The notes under the pieces: model-generated
The model's input: only the letters and a program-made list of their open reading frames with translations
What the model was told of the DNA's origin: nothing
The model's database searches: none
Translations under genes and position numbers: made by a program
NCBI GenBank assembly: GCA_017999075.1
Contig: JAGOBX010000150.1
Location: 1-7,853, forward strand
Source of the DNA: Candidatus Babelota bacterium
Lineage (GTDB): Bacteria > JAGOBX01
Reading direction: 5' to 3'
DNA length: 7,853 nt
In this document: piece by piece, positions 1 through 6,841 of the stretch
Layout of the letters: every line of letters begins with the position of its first letter
Numbering within the stretch: the stretch's first letter is position 1

Positions 1-2
1 GT

Positions 3-488
3 CATCCTGCTTCTTCAACAATAAGTTTTCATTTTCAGAACGAAATTATTCCTTTATTATTTATTATAACAATTGAAGGAGCATCGGAATTGTCAGATAA
101 AATAAGCAAGCGGTTTAGTTATATCATACTGATGGTTTTTTTATTAATAATTCCTGTATCAATATATTACTCGAAACTTTATATTTTTGATAAAACATCA
201 AAATATATGATGAAATATAATGATAAAATGGTTTTTTTGAAAAATATAAAACCATTGATTAAGCCTGATTTTTCAGTTTGCGCTGATGTTACTTTTGCGC
301 CATATTTTTCGTATAGAAAAAATATCTATATATTTCCTGATTGCCCTGAAAACGTTGATGTGATTATAATAAATAAAAAACAGCTTTTCGGACAACTGGC
401 TGATTTTTTTAATTACCAGATAAAAGCAAGAAATATAGGCCATAATATCTGGATTAACGATTATGTATGTATATTTGTAAAAAAATAA
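3..488 (+). CDS. DUF2079-like membrane protein, C-terminal part (5' truncated by the window edge)
   Basis: The frame is open from the first bases of the window to the TAA at 486-488 (161 residues visible), so the true start lies upstream. A TTG at 90 with a GAAGGA nine bases before it looks like a start. However, the codons before it (3-89) encode sensible membrane-protein sequence (FHFQNEIIPLLFIITIEGA) that continues smoothly into the rest. One clear membrane segment follows (SYIILMVFLLIIPVSIYY, about 117-170), then a polar domain with the pattern APYFSYRKNIYIFP and a hydrophobic VDVIII strand. This resembles the end of DUF2079 proteins, large multi-pass membrane proteins whose C-terminal domain has a similar 'PHLSxRxxIYxFP...aDYvl' pattern. 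The family is poorly characterised. A glycosyltransferase-C-like or envelope role is inference, supported only by the ligase and glycosyltransferase genes nearby. A degraded gene is possible but not indicated. Confidence 0.72.
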   Translation, partial: HPASSTISFHFQNEIIPLLFIITIEGASELSDKISKRFSYIILMVFLLIIPVSIYYSKLYIFDKTSKYMMKYNDKMVFLKNIKPLIKPDFSVCADVTFAPYFSYRKNIYIFPDCPENVDVIIINKKQLFGQLADFFNYQIKARNIGHNIWINDYVCIFVKK

Positions 489-506
489 TACTTGAATTAA
501 TGAATG

Positions 507-515
507 TGTTATAAT
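507..515 (+). promoter_or_regulatory. Candidate extended -10 promoter of ndk
   Basis: The sequence TGTTATAAT matches the extended -10 form (TG, one base, TATAAT) perfectly. It sits 45 bases before the ndk start, in the 72-base gap after the DUF2079-like gene. No -35 stands at the usual distance: TTGAAT at 492-497 leaves only 12 bases of spacer. Extended -10 promoters can work without a good -35. TATAAT-like words are common in DNA this AT-rich, so the TG is what gives the call weight. Confidence 0.45.
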
Positions 516-560
516 AATATTTGTTTTTATTGATTTTAATAAATTGAGAGGAAAATTTTT

Positions 561-971
561 ATGATTCAACAAACTTTATCGATAATTAAACCTGATGGAG
601 TCCGTCAGAAAGTAATAGGTGAAATTATTACAAGACTTGAACGCAATAAAATTATAATTAAAGAAATGAAAATGCTGCAACTGACAAAAAAAAATGCGGA
701 AGGTTTTTATGCCGTTCATAAAGGCAAACCTTTTTTTGATAAACTTGTCGAATTTATGATTTCGGGTCCGATTGTTGTAATGGTGCTTGAAGGAGAAGAT
801 GTTATAACAAGATATAGAACTATTATGGGAGCTACCGATTATACCAAAGCACTGCCCGGCACAATACGCGCAGAATTTGCTACAGGAATGACTGAAAATA
901 TCGTACATGGTTCTGATTCTGCTGAAAATGCCAAGATTGAAATAGATTATTTTTTTAACTCGCATTCATAA
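561..971 (+). CDS. ndk: Nucleoside diphosphate kinase
   Basis: This cytosolic enzyme transfers the gamma phosphate of ATP to other (d)NDPs through a phosphohistidine and balances the NTP and dNTP pools. At 136 residues it is close to the usual bacterial length, and the family signature is intact from end to end. SIIKPDGV carries the ATP-contacting Lys10. Tyr50, His53 and Phe58 lie in the [11 protein letters not shown] segment and are followed by SGP. Arg84/Arg86 and GATD form the nucleotide-binding loop, then PGTIR with Arg103. NIVHGSDS carries Asn113 and the catalytic His116. The start is set by AGAGGA at 547-552, eight bases before the ATG. It follows a candidate extended -10 promoter and is followed by a hairpin with a T-run, so it may be transcribed alone. 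An A9 tract at 687-695 lies within the gene without breaking the frame. Confidence 0.98.
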   Translation: MIQQTLSIIKPDGVRQKVIGEIITRLERNKIIIKEMKMLQLTKKNAEGFYAVHKGKPFFDKLVEFMISGPIVVMVLEGEDVITRYRTIMGATDYTKALPGTIRAEFATGMTENIVHGSDSAENAKIEIDYFFNSHS

Positions 972-991
972 AAAAAATGCGGATTTTTTTT
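961..991 (+). terminator. Candidate intrinsic terminator of ndk
   Basis: CGCATT (961-966) pairs with AATGCG (976-981) across a 9-base loop, and an almost immediate run of eight T follows (984-991). The stem overlaps the last ndk codons and its stop codon. It is only 6 bp with three G-C pairs, so it is modest, but it is the only hairpin plus T-run with G-C pairs that I found between genes here. Confidence 0.5.
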
Positions 992-1014
992 GAAAATAAA
1001 ATACGGTATTTTTT

Positions 1015-2874
1015 ATGCCGAATATGATTCCGGTACTGTTATTTTTTTTTAGTATAATAATATATCCGGTTGCCAGTGAATATAGCGTATATACAATATG
1101 CATAGTGCTTGCATTATTTAATTTGATAATATTTCATTTGAAAAAAATTAATGAAATAACTTTTTCTGCAGCCGAGATATATTATTGCGTTGTATTTATA
1201 GGATTCCCTTTATTTTCTAATGCATATACCATAAATACTTATCTTACTGTTTTAGGAATATATAAAAATTTTTCTTATTTCCTGTTATTGCTTCTTCTTA
1301 AAAATTCGTTTGATAAGGGAATAAACAATAATTTTTTTTTATTGATACCTGCCGTTGTTTTTTTAAACTGCGTTTACGGAATATTTCAAATTAATACAAT
1401 GTCGGCAAGATTAACAGCGTTGTATATTAATCCTAATTTGCTTGCTGATACAATTAATTTTGCTCTTTTATTTTTAATATTTTTTTATTCAAAAAAAAAA
1501 GTTCAGGTTATTTTATTGGTTTTTTTATCAATTTTTTTGATTATGACAAAATCTCTGGGTGCAATAACAGCGCTAATGTTTTTATTTTTTATAATGATGA
1601 TGTTTATAGCTAAAAAAATTTACAGGGTTTCATATAAAGTTTTGATACCTGCCATATTAATTTTATTGAGTATTTTATTGTTTACGGCTTATTTGAGGTA
1701 TGACAGAACATTCGGCGATATTTTCGGAAACCGTAGACTTGAAATCATTAACGCCAGTTTTAAATCTTTGTCGCATAATTTTTTTCTTGGAACAGGGCAT
1801 AATACTTATGAAACCAAAATAAAGCGTTTTGTTTTTCCAATAAAAAATTCAGATTTAAAATATGTCAAAAAACAGAGAAATCCTCATAATTTTTTTTTAC
1901 ATCTTGCTAATGAAACAGGTATAATAAATTTAACTATTTTAACTGTTCTGATTTTGGTGTTATTTTTCGAAACGTTATTTTCTCCTATAAAAATGAAGTT
2001 ATTGGGATGTTCTGGTATATTTTTGATCCTCGTGCATCATAGTGCAGATATAGGATATGATACTCCTCTAATTCATTATTTTTTTGTTTTTTTTATATTT
2101 TGTATAACGTATGCTTCGCGGCCATTATTAAAAATAGCGTTTAAAAAATGGATGAAAATTTTTATATACATAAGTTTTTTGGCAATATTCATTGTATTGC
2201 CTTGTTTAAATTTATGCGCTGAAATTACTGCTGAACGCGGAAGAAATTTGTTTGATTCCAACAATTATGAAAAAGCCGCTGATAAATTCAATTTTGTTAT
2301 CAGAATAATACCTGATTATCCTGAAATTTTGCAAAGGCTTGCAGGATGCTACAGAGGATTATATTATAAGACGAATAATGTTAAATATATTGAAAAGACG
2401 CTTCAATGTTTTTTCAAAGGAGCTGAAGCTGATCCGTATAATGGATATTATAAAATGAATATAGCTAAAGCTCTAAGCGAATTTTGTGAACCTGAAAAAT
2501 CTAAAAGTCAGATAAAATTTTTTGTAATGCAGGCATTAAACGTTGAACCATTCTTCGCTTTGATGTACCTTGAAGCTGCCGAACTGCTGTTTTCCATTAA
2601 CAATCCCGATCTCGCGCTTAATTATGCAAGGAGGGGATTAATAATTGAACCGTATTTTTTAAGATTGAATTTAATATACAGATATTTGGATAATAATCAA
2701 AAAGACAGGTTTGACATTTCTGTAAGAAACATAGCTTATTATATGCATAAACGGATAAAAATTCTTAAACCGGATATAAATCCGGCTGATAAAAATTATG
2801 AATTATATTATTTTGAAATTATGTATAACACGAAAATAAATTTTTTTCCAATTCAATTAAACGCTAAAGAATAA
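1015..2874 (+). CDS. O-antigen ligase/polymerase family (Wzy_C) membrane protein with C-terminal TPR domain
   Basis: Residues 1 to about 400 form roughly ten or more hydrophobic segments. They contain the hallmarks of the Wzy_C/WaaL family: NPNLLA (139-144), TKSLGA (178-183), a large loop with GNRRLEII...LGTGHNTYE (238-266) and NPHNFFLHLANETGI (289-303), then HHSADIGYDTP (341-351) before the last segments. Such proteins join or polymerise undecaprenyl-linked glycans at the periplasmic face of the inner membrane. After the last segment (about 382-400), residues 405 to about 550 fit around four TPR-like helical pairs, the clearest being 405-438 (ERGRNLFDSNNYEKAADKF) and 516-549. These probably face the periplasm and may bind partners. 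Ligase and polymerase cannot be told apart from sequence, and protein O-glycosylation is also possible. The ATG at 1015 lacks a clear Shine-Dalgarno; an ATG at 1024 is an alternative. An in-frame stop at 997-999 rules out a longer form with an upstream ATG. Confidence 0.88.
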   Translation: MPNMIPVLLFFFSIIIYPVASEYSVYTICIVLALFNLIIFHLKKINEITFSAAEIYYCVVFIGFPLFSNAYTINTYLTVLGIYKNFSYFLLLLLLKNSFDKGINNNFFLLIPAVVFLNCVYGIFQINTMSARLTALYINPNLLADTINFALLFLIFFYSKKKVQVILLVFLSIFLIMTKSLGAITALMFLFFIMMMFIAKKIYRVSYKVLIPAILILLSILLFTAYLRYDRTFGDIFGNRRLEIINASFKSLSHNFFLGTGHNTYETKIKRFVFPIKNSDLKYVKKQRNPHNFFLHLANETGIINLTILTVLILVLFFETLFSPIKMKLLGCSGIFLILVHHSADIGYDTPLIHYFFVFFIFCITYASRPLLKIAFKKWMKIFIYISFLAIFIVLPCLNLCAEITAERGRNLFDSNNYEKAADKFNFVIRIIPDYPEILQRLAGCYRGLYYKTNNVKYIEKTLQCFFKGAEADPYNGYYKMNIAKALSEFCEPEKSKSQIKFFVMQALNVEPFFALMYLEAAELLFSINNPDLALNYARRGLIIEPYFLRLNLIYRYLDNNQKDRFDISVRNIAYYMHKRIKILKPDINPADKNYELYYFEIMYNTKINFFPIQLNAKE

Positions 2875-2895
2875 TAAAAATTATGTTTTTAAAAT

Positions 2896-2924
2896 TTGAC
2901 AATTAAATATATATGTTATATATA
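2896..2924 (+). promoter_or_regulatory. Candidate sigma-70 promoter for the flavin reductase-alr unit
   Basis: A perfect -35 TTGACA (2896-2901) is followed after exactly 17 bases by TATATA (2919-2924). An alternative is the extended form TG-T-TATATA at 2914-2922 with a 15-base spacer. The start codon at 2967 is 42 bases further on. The site lies in the 92-base gap after the ligase/polymerase gene, where no terminator is evident, so some read-through from upstream is possible. This is the best promoter candidate in the window. Confidence 0.6.
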
Positions 2925-2925
2925 T
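2907..2925. repeat. Short alternating-AT inverted repeat in the promoter region
   Basis: ATATATAT (2907-2914) and ATATATAT (2918-2925) flank GTT, giving an 8-bp perfect inverted repeat that overlaps the spacer and -10 of the candidate promoter. It contains no G-C pair and no T-run follows, so it is unlikely to be a terminator. It may only be low-complexity DNA that melts easily, or an operator half-site pair. Confidence 0.3.
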
Positions 2926-2966
2926 AAATTCGACAATAAAAATAAAACTTAATTAGGCGGATATTT

Positions 2967-3494
2967 ATGAAAAAATTAAATATAGAAATGTCTTACAGAA
3001 TAATTAATCACGGGCCTCTGCTTGTTGTATCGTCCGAATTTAAAAAAAAAGAAACTTTTACGCCGATTGCATGGAATATGCCGGTTGAGCATACTCCGCC
3101 AATAATCGCAATTACAGTGTCAAAAGAAAACTATGTTAATTTTTTGATAAAAAAATCAAAACAGTTTTGTTTAAATGTTCTGGAAATAGAAAATCTTGAT
3201 TTAATAAAAAAATTGGGTTCTGTTTCAGGAAAGGATACAGATAAAATTTCTGAATTTTGTTTGAAAACTAAAAAATGTAAGACAATTGCAGCTTCATATA
3301 TGCTGAATTCCGCTGCAGTAATAGAATGTGTTTTAATTAAAACAATTTCTGTAGAAGGCGTCGATATTTTTTTGGGTAAAACTGAGTATTGCTCGGTATC
3401 GGAAAAATTCTGCAAAACTTCATGGGATGCAGAAAAAATAAGAACGATCCATCATCTTGGCGGAGGAAATTTCGCCACAATACAAAAAATATGA
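2967..3494 (+). CDS. Flavin reductase-like (FMN-binding split barrel) protein, flavoredoxin type
   Basis: At 175 residues this is a single-domain protein of the flavin reductase-like family. These bind FMN in a split beta-barrel and act as NAD(P)H:flavin reductases or as flavoredoxin-type electron carriers. The N-terminal part shows the family layout: GPLLVVSS (16-23), a TPIAWNMPVEHTPPIIAITV segment (32-51), then NYVNFLIKKSKQFCLNVL (55-72), matching the usual 'Pp...yT..lI.et.eF.vNv' pattern. The C-terminal HHLGGGNF (162-169) resembles the LGG ending common in anaerobe flavoredoxins. It has no signal peptide or membrane segment and should be cytosolic. The ATG at 2967 is supported by AGGCGG six bases upstream and by the promoter candidate before it. 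It is followed after 22 bases by alr, probably in one transcript. Its physiological substrate and partner cannot be told from sequence. Confidence 0.85.
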   Translation: MKKLNIEMSYRIINHGPLLVVSSEFKKKETFTPIAWNMPVEHTPPIIAITVSKENYVNFLIKKSKQFCLNVLEIENLDLIKKLGSVSGKDTDKISEFCLKTKKCKTIAASYMLNSAAVIECVLIKTISVEGVDIFLGKTEYCSVSEKFCKTSWDAEKIRTIHHLGGGNFATIQKI

Positions 3495-3502
3495 TTTATT
3501 TT

Positions 3503-3506
3503 GGAG
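3503..3506 (+). promoter_or_regulatory. Ribosome binding site that fixes the alr start
   Basis: GGAG at 3503-3506 lies ten bases before the ATG at 3517 in the 22-base gap after the flavin reductase stop. It supports 3517 rather than the in-frame ATG at 3457, which lies inside the upstream gene. The out-of-frame ATG at 3507 abuts this site and cannot use it. Confidence 0.6.
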
Positions 3507-3516
3507 ATGTTTTTTT

Positions 3517-4680
3517 ATGGCAAGGCATAAATACCCTGTATGGGTGGAAATCAGCAAATCTGCTTTATTAAATAATATTATTCAAATTAAAAATAATGCG
3601 CGTAAATCTGTTCCTAACTTGAAAATTTGCGGTGTTGTAAAATCGAATGCTTACGGTCACGGTATGTCATTAGTTGCAGACATAATTTCAAATGAAGTTG
3701 ATTGGTTCGCAGTAAATGCTTTGTGGGAAGCTATTCAGCTCGTAGAAAAAACAGGAATTGAAAAACCTATTGTTGTTCTCGGATATACACCTGCTTCTGC
3801 ATTGAACGATCTTGTAAATTATTCTAATATCAGAGTTATAGTTTATAATATCCAGACATTGGAAACATTGAAAAGATTAGCTGTAAAATATAATAAAATA
3901 TTTAAGGTTCATATTAAAGTTGAAACAGGCACCGGACGTCAGGGAATAACAGAAAAGCAGCTTCCAAGGTTTATATTGTTTTTTAAGGAAAATCCTAACA
4001 TAATATTAGAAGGAATATCAACTCATTATGCCAATATTGAAGACACCACTACTCACGATTATTATCAGTATCAATTATCAAATTACCAAAAGTTTATAAA
4101 AATTTTAAAAGATAATGGTTTGCAGCCGCCTGTGAAACATACTGCGTGTACTGCAGCTTGTTTTTTGTTTCCAAAAACTTATTTTACTTTAGCTCGGCCA
4201 GGAATTGGATTATACGGATTATGGCCGTCAAAAGAAACAAAATTGAGTTGTTTGCTTGAAGGGAGAGAAACTTTAAACCTTCAGCCGGCATTGACTTTTA
4301 AAACAAGAATAGCTCAGATAAAAACGTTTCCTGCAAACTGTTACATAGGATACGGTTGTACTTACAGAACCACCCACTGGACAAGAGTTGCTATTATTCC
4401 TGTTGGATATTTTGACGGTTATGACAGGCAATTATCAAATCAGGCGTATGTAATAATAAAAAATAAACGGGCTCCTTTAATTGGAAGAGTTTGCATGAAT
4501 ATATGTATGGTGGATATAACACATATTAATAATGCCCGCCTTGACGATGAGGTTATTTTATTAGGCAGATCAAAAAACGAATCAATATCAGCTGATACTA
4601 TAGCAGGAATGTGCGGAACAATAAATTATGAAATTGTAACAAGAATAAATCCTGTGCTGCCGAGAATAGTTGTAGATTGA
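3517..4680 (+). CDS. alr: Alanine racemase
   Basis: This PLP-dependent cytosolic enzyme interconverts L- and D-alanine and supplies D-Ala for peptidoglycan. From the ATG at 3517 it has 387 residues, normal for the family. The same frame runs back to an ATG at 3457, but those 20 residues overlap the flavin reductase gene and precede the typical beginning (PVWVEIS). VVKSNAYGHG carries the PLP lysine, Lys42. TGTGRQG carries Arg141, the expected carboxylate-side arginine. LARPGIGLYG, IGYGCTYR with catalytic Tyr279 from the partner subunit, and PVGYFDGYDR are also present. Three conserved spots deviate. HTACTAA (208-214) stands where HxANSAA is usual, Met-Asn (327-328) where Met-Asp is usual, and Thr139 where TGMGR has Met. 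Both catalytic bases are intact, so activity is expected. It is probably co-transcribed with the flavin reductase. Confidence 0.96.
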   Translation: MARHKYPVWVEISKSALLNNIIQIKNNARKSVPNLKICGVVKSNAYGHGMSLVADIISNEVDWFAVNALWEAIQLVEKTGIEKPIVVLGYTPASALNDLVNYSNIRVIVYNIQTLETLKRLAVKYNKIFKVHIKVETGTGRQGITEKQLPRFILFFKENPNIILEGISTHYANIEDTTTHDYYQYQLSNYQKFIKILKDNGLQPPVKHTACTAACFLFPKTYFTLARPGIGLYGLWPSKETKLSCLLEGRETLNLQPALTFKTRIAQIKTFPANCYIGYGCTYRTTHWTRVAIIPVGYFDGYDRQLSNQAYVIIKNKRAPLIGRVCMNICMVDITHINNARLDDEVILLGRSKNESISADTIAGMCGTINYEIVTRINPVLPRIVVD

Positions 4681-4726
4681 AAAAGATGTGTAAAAAATAA
4701 TGTATCAGAATATTTTATAAATTTTC

Positions 4727-4740
4727 ATTAATATATTAAT
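4727..4740. repeat. 14-bp perfect AT palindrome in the alr-coaBC gap
   Basis: ATTAATATATTAAT is a perfect palindrome in the 123-base gap between alr and coaBC. It has no G or C, so a stable RNA hairpin is unlikely, and no T-run follows. It could be a regulator site or chance in AT-rich DNA. I saw no convincing promoter in this gap; TTGAAA at 4753-4758 has no well-spaced -10. Confidence 0.3.
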
Positions 4741-4803
4741 CGTGATAATTTATTGAAATAGTTTTATTAAAAAATAATTGAAAGGAAAGGTTCGGAAATT
4801 TAT

Positions 4804-6006
4804 ATGTTATCAAATAAAAATGTTTTGATAGGTATTTCAGGAGGAATCGCGGCATATAAAATTCCTCAATTAATTAGAATTTTAAAAAAAAATGATAATA
4901 ACATAAAAACTGTAATGACAAAAAATTCATTTGAATTTGTTACAAAAGTCACGATAGAAACTCTGTCTCAAAATTCTGTTTATTCTGATATGTTTGAATA
5001 TTCGTTTGACATATCGCATATTTCTCTTTGTGATTGGGCTGATTTTATGATAATAGCTCCTGCAACGGCAAATATTATAGGAAAATTGGCGAATGGAATA
5101 GCTGATGATTTGCTGACCACTGTTTTTAGTGCATTTGATAAAAATATTTTTATATGTCCTGCAATGAACGATAAAATGTTTTCAAATGCTATTGTTCAAA
5201 CTAATTTGGAAAAATTGAATGGATTAAATAATATAAAAATTATTGAACCTGAATCAGGAATGCTGGCGTGCGGTTGCGAAGGAAAAGGCAGGATGGCTGA
5301 ACCAGAGAATATTTATAAAACAGTTTCAGATTTTTATAAAAAAAAGTCTTCATTAAAAAATAAGACGGTTCTGATAACAGCTGGACCGACAAAAGAATAT
5401 ATTGATCCTGTGAGATTTATATCTAATGATTCATCAGGGTTTCAGGGATATTTTATTGCTAATGAATGTGTCAATCGGGGTGCTTCAGTAATATTGATAA
5501 CCGGACCGACAGGAAATGCAGGTATTTTAAACCGCGAAGTTAAAGTAATAACTGTGATTTCTGCGGAAGAAATGTTTGAAAAAGTAAAAGAAAATTTTGA
5601 TATAAGCGATATTTTTATTTCTGCAGCGGCAGTTTCTGATTATAAGACAGAAAAATATTCGGATTCAAAAATAAAAAAAAATAAAGGTGAAAAATTTTTA
5701 AAATTGGAATTGATTCAGAATCCGGATATTTTGAAATATTGCGGTGAAAATAAAGGAAATAGAATAATCGTGGGATTTGCTGCTGAAACTGATGATTTAA
5801 TGAAAAATGCATTGAAAAAATTTCAAGATAAAAAATGCGATATGCTTGTTGCAAATGAGGTTAAAAATTCTCTTGGCAAGCTTACGAACAGGATACAGAT
5901 AATAAAAAATAACGGAGAAGTAATAAGCACCTGTGAACAATCAAAAAAAAATACAGCTTCTGTTATAATTGATAATATTGAACTGTTGATAAATGAAAAA
6001 AAATAA
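4804..6006 (+). CDS. coaBC: Bifunctional phosphopantothenoylcysteine decarboxylase / phosphopantothenate-cysteine ligase
   Basis: CoaBC carries out two consecutive steps of coenzyme A synthesis. The CoaB half joins phosphopantothenate to cysteine using CTP, and the FMN-dependent CoaC half decarboxylates the product to phosphopantetheine. The length, 400 residues, is standard. CoaC (about 1-180) shows GISGGIAAYK (10-19), ISHISL with catalytic His72, APATANIIGKLANGIADDLLT (85-105), PAMN with Asn122, and the substrate-binding LACG with Cys156. CoaB (about 186-400) shows ITAGPT (191-196), IDPVRFISN with Arg204 and Asn208, AAVSDY (275-280), KIKK (289-292), NPDIL and VGFAAET. The usual SSGKMG loop reads SSGFQG (210-215), so the Lys is replaced by Phe. 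The purine-rich stretch GAAAGGAAAGG (4780-4790) is a plausible but distant ribosome site. The glycosyltransferase gene overlaps its 3' end. An A9 tract lies at 5673-5681. Confidence 0.97.
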   Translation: MLSNKNVLIGISGGIAAYKIPQLIRILKKNDNNIKTVMTKNSFEFVTKVTIETLSQNSVYSDMFEYSFDISHISLCDWADFMIIAPATANIIGKLANGIADDLLTTVFSAFDKNIFICPAMNDKMFSNAIVQTNLEKLNGLNNIKIIEPESGMLACGCEGKGRMAEPENIYKTVSDFYKKKSSLKNKTVLITAGPTKEYIDPVRFISNDSSGFQGYFIANECVNRGASVILITGPTGNAGILNREVKVITVISAEEMFEKVKENFDISDIFISAAAVSDYKTEKYSDSKIKKNKGEKFLKLELIQNPDILKYCGENKGNRIIVGFAAETDDLMKNALKKFQDKKCDMLVANEVKNSLGKLTNRIQIIKNNGEVISTCEQSKKNTASVIIDNIELLINEKK

Positions 6007-6841
6007 ATACAGCGTTGTTATATGCTCATATAATAGCGGAAAGTACATAGTTAACGCCATAGAATCAGTAAAAAAAAATATTGATATATATGATGAATTA
6101 ATTATAATCAACGATGGTTCAACTGACAATACTGAAACTTTATTATTAAAATATAAAGACACCCCGCAAATTAAAATTATCGGATATAAAAAGAATAAAG
6201 GATTGGCTTCAGCAAGGAATACAGGTTGGAAAAATGCATCTAATGATATAATATTTTTTATTGATGCGGATGCTGAATTGCCGGATTATATGCTGAATAA
6301 ACTTGATAAAATATTTAGCGAGAATTATGATGCTGATGCTGTTACAGGCAGGGGAATAGAATCCGATTTGTGTTCTGTTTATGATTTGTGGAGGAAAGAA
6401 TTTTTTTCACAGACCCAGGGAAATAAAGTTGTAATAAATCCTGAATATTTTTCGGGATTATGCATGGCATTAAAAAAAAAATGTCTTGAAAAATTAAATG
6501 GGTTTTCAGAAATGTTTACCAGCCATGCTGAAGATGTTGAATTTGCATTGCGTTTTAAAAAAATGAAATTATTTTCTTTATATGATCCTGATTTGTTTGT
6601 ATATCACAAAAGAACTGATGATTTTGAATCTTTGAAAAAAATGGTGTTCAATCATGTTTACTGGTCAATAGAAGCCGGAAAACTCCATAATCAGAACAAA
6701 ATTTTAAAATATTTTGCGGCAACTTTAAAATTATTTGTAAAGTATTTTATAAAAAGTATAAAATTGAAGAATAAAGATTTGTTTTTTATAAGTTTGTCTA
6801 TGATAAAAATGCGGATGAAAGCAGTTTTAAAAGCTGTATAA
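5993..6841 (+). CDS. Family 2 glycosyltransferase
   Basis: This 282-residue protein is a GT-A fold inverting glycosyltransferase that would move a sugar from a nucleotide-sugar donor to a glycan or lipid acceptor at the cytosolic face of the membrane. The N-terminal domain has SVVICSYNSGKYI (7-19), IIINDGSTDNT (37-47), NKGLASARNTG (68-78) and the metal-binding FIDADAELP with Asp91 and Asp93. Glu180-Asp181 in HAEDVEF supplies the likely catalytic acidic pair, with Arg187 after it. The C-terminal tail (about 225-282) is basic and amphipathic (LKLFVKYFIKSIKLKNK) and may sit on the membrane; no clear transmembrane segment is seen. The start overlaps coaBC by 14 bases and has no evident Shine-Dalgarno, which suggests translational coupling. 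An A10 tract at 6472-6481 lies mid-gene. Donor and acceptor are unknown; a surface-polysaccharide role is inferred from the ligase/polymerase gene about 3 kb upstream. Confidence 0.92.
   Translation: MKKNKYSVVICSYNSGKYIVNAIESVKKNIDIYDELIIINDGSTDNTETLLLKYKDTPQIKIIGYKKNKGLASARNTGWKNASNDIIFFIDADAELPDYMLNKLDKIFSENYDADAVTGRGIESDLCSVYDLWRKEFFSQTQGNKVVINPEYFSGLCMALKKKCLEKLNGFSEMFTSHAEDVEFALRFKKMKLFSLYDPDLFVYHKRTDDFESLKKMVFNHVYWSIEAGKLHNQNKILKYFAATLKLFVKYFIKSIKLKNKDLFFISLSMIKMRMKAVLKAV

Noticed and set aside
90-488. A self-contained 132-residue protein starting at TTG 90
   Set aside because: The frame continues to the window start with plausible membrane-protein sequence that matches the expected DUF2079-like context, so it is treated as the end of a larger gene.
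273-965. Minus-strand open frames at 273-572 and 576-965
   Set aside because: They lie antisense to the DUF2079-like and ndk genes, read as low-complexity Phe/Ile/Asn-rich protein, and look like by-products of AT-rich DNA.
2872-2895. Possible terminator after the ligase/polymerase gene (AAAAA/TTTTT pairing)
   Set aside because: The stem would be five A-T pairs with no G-C, too weak to support a terminator.
3457-3516. A longer alanine racemase starting at ATG 3457
   Set aside because: The extra 20 residues lie largely within the flavin reductase coding end and are not racemase-like, while the ATG at 3517 has GGAG ten bases upstream and gives the usual N-terminus.
3389-3571. A 60-residue frame bridging the flavin reductase and alr genes
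   Set aside because: It overlaps both real genes out of frame, and its sequence has no domain-like pattern.
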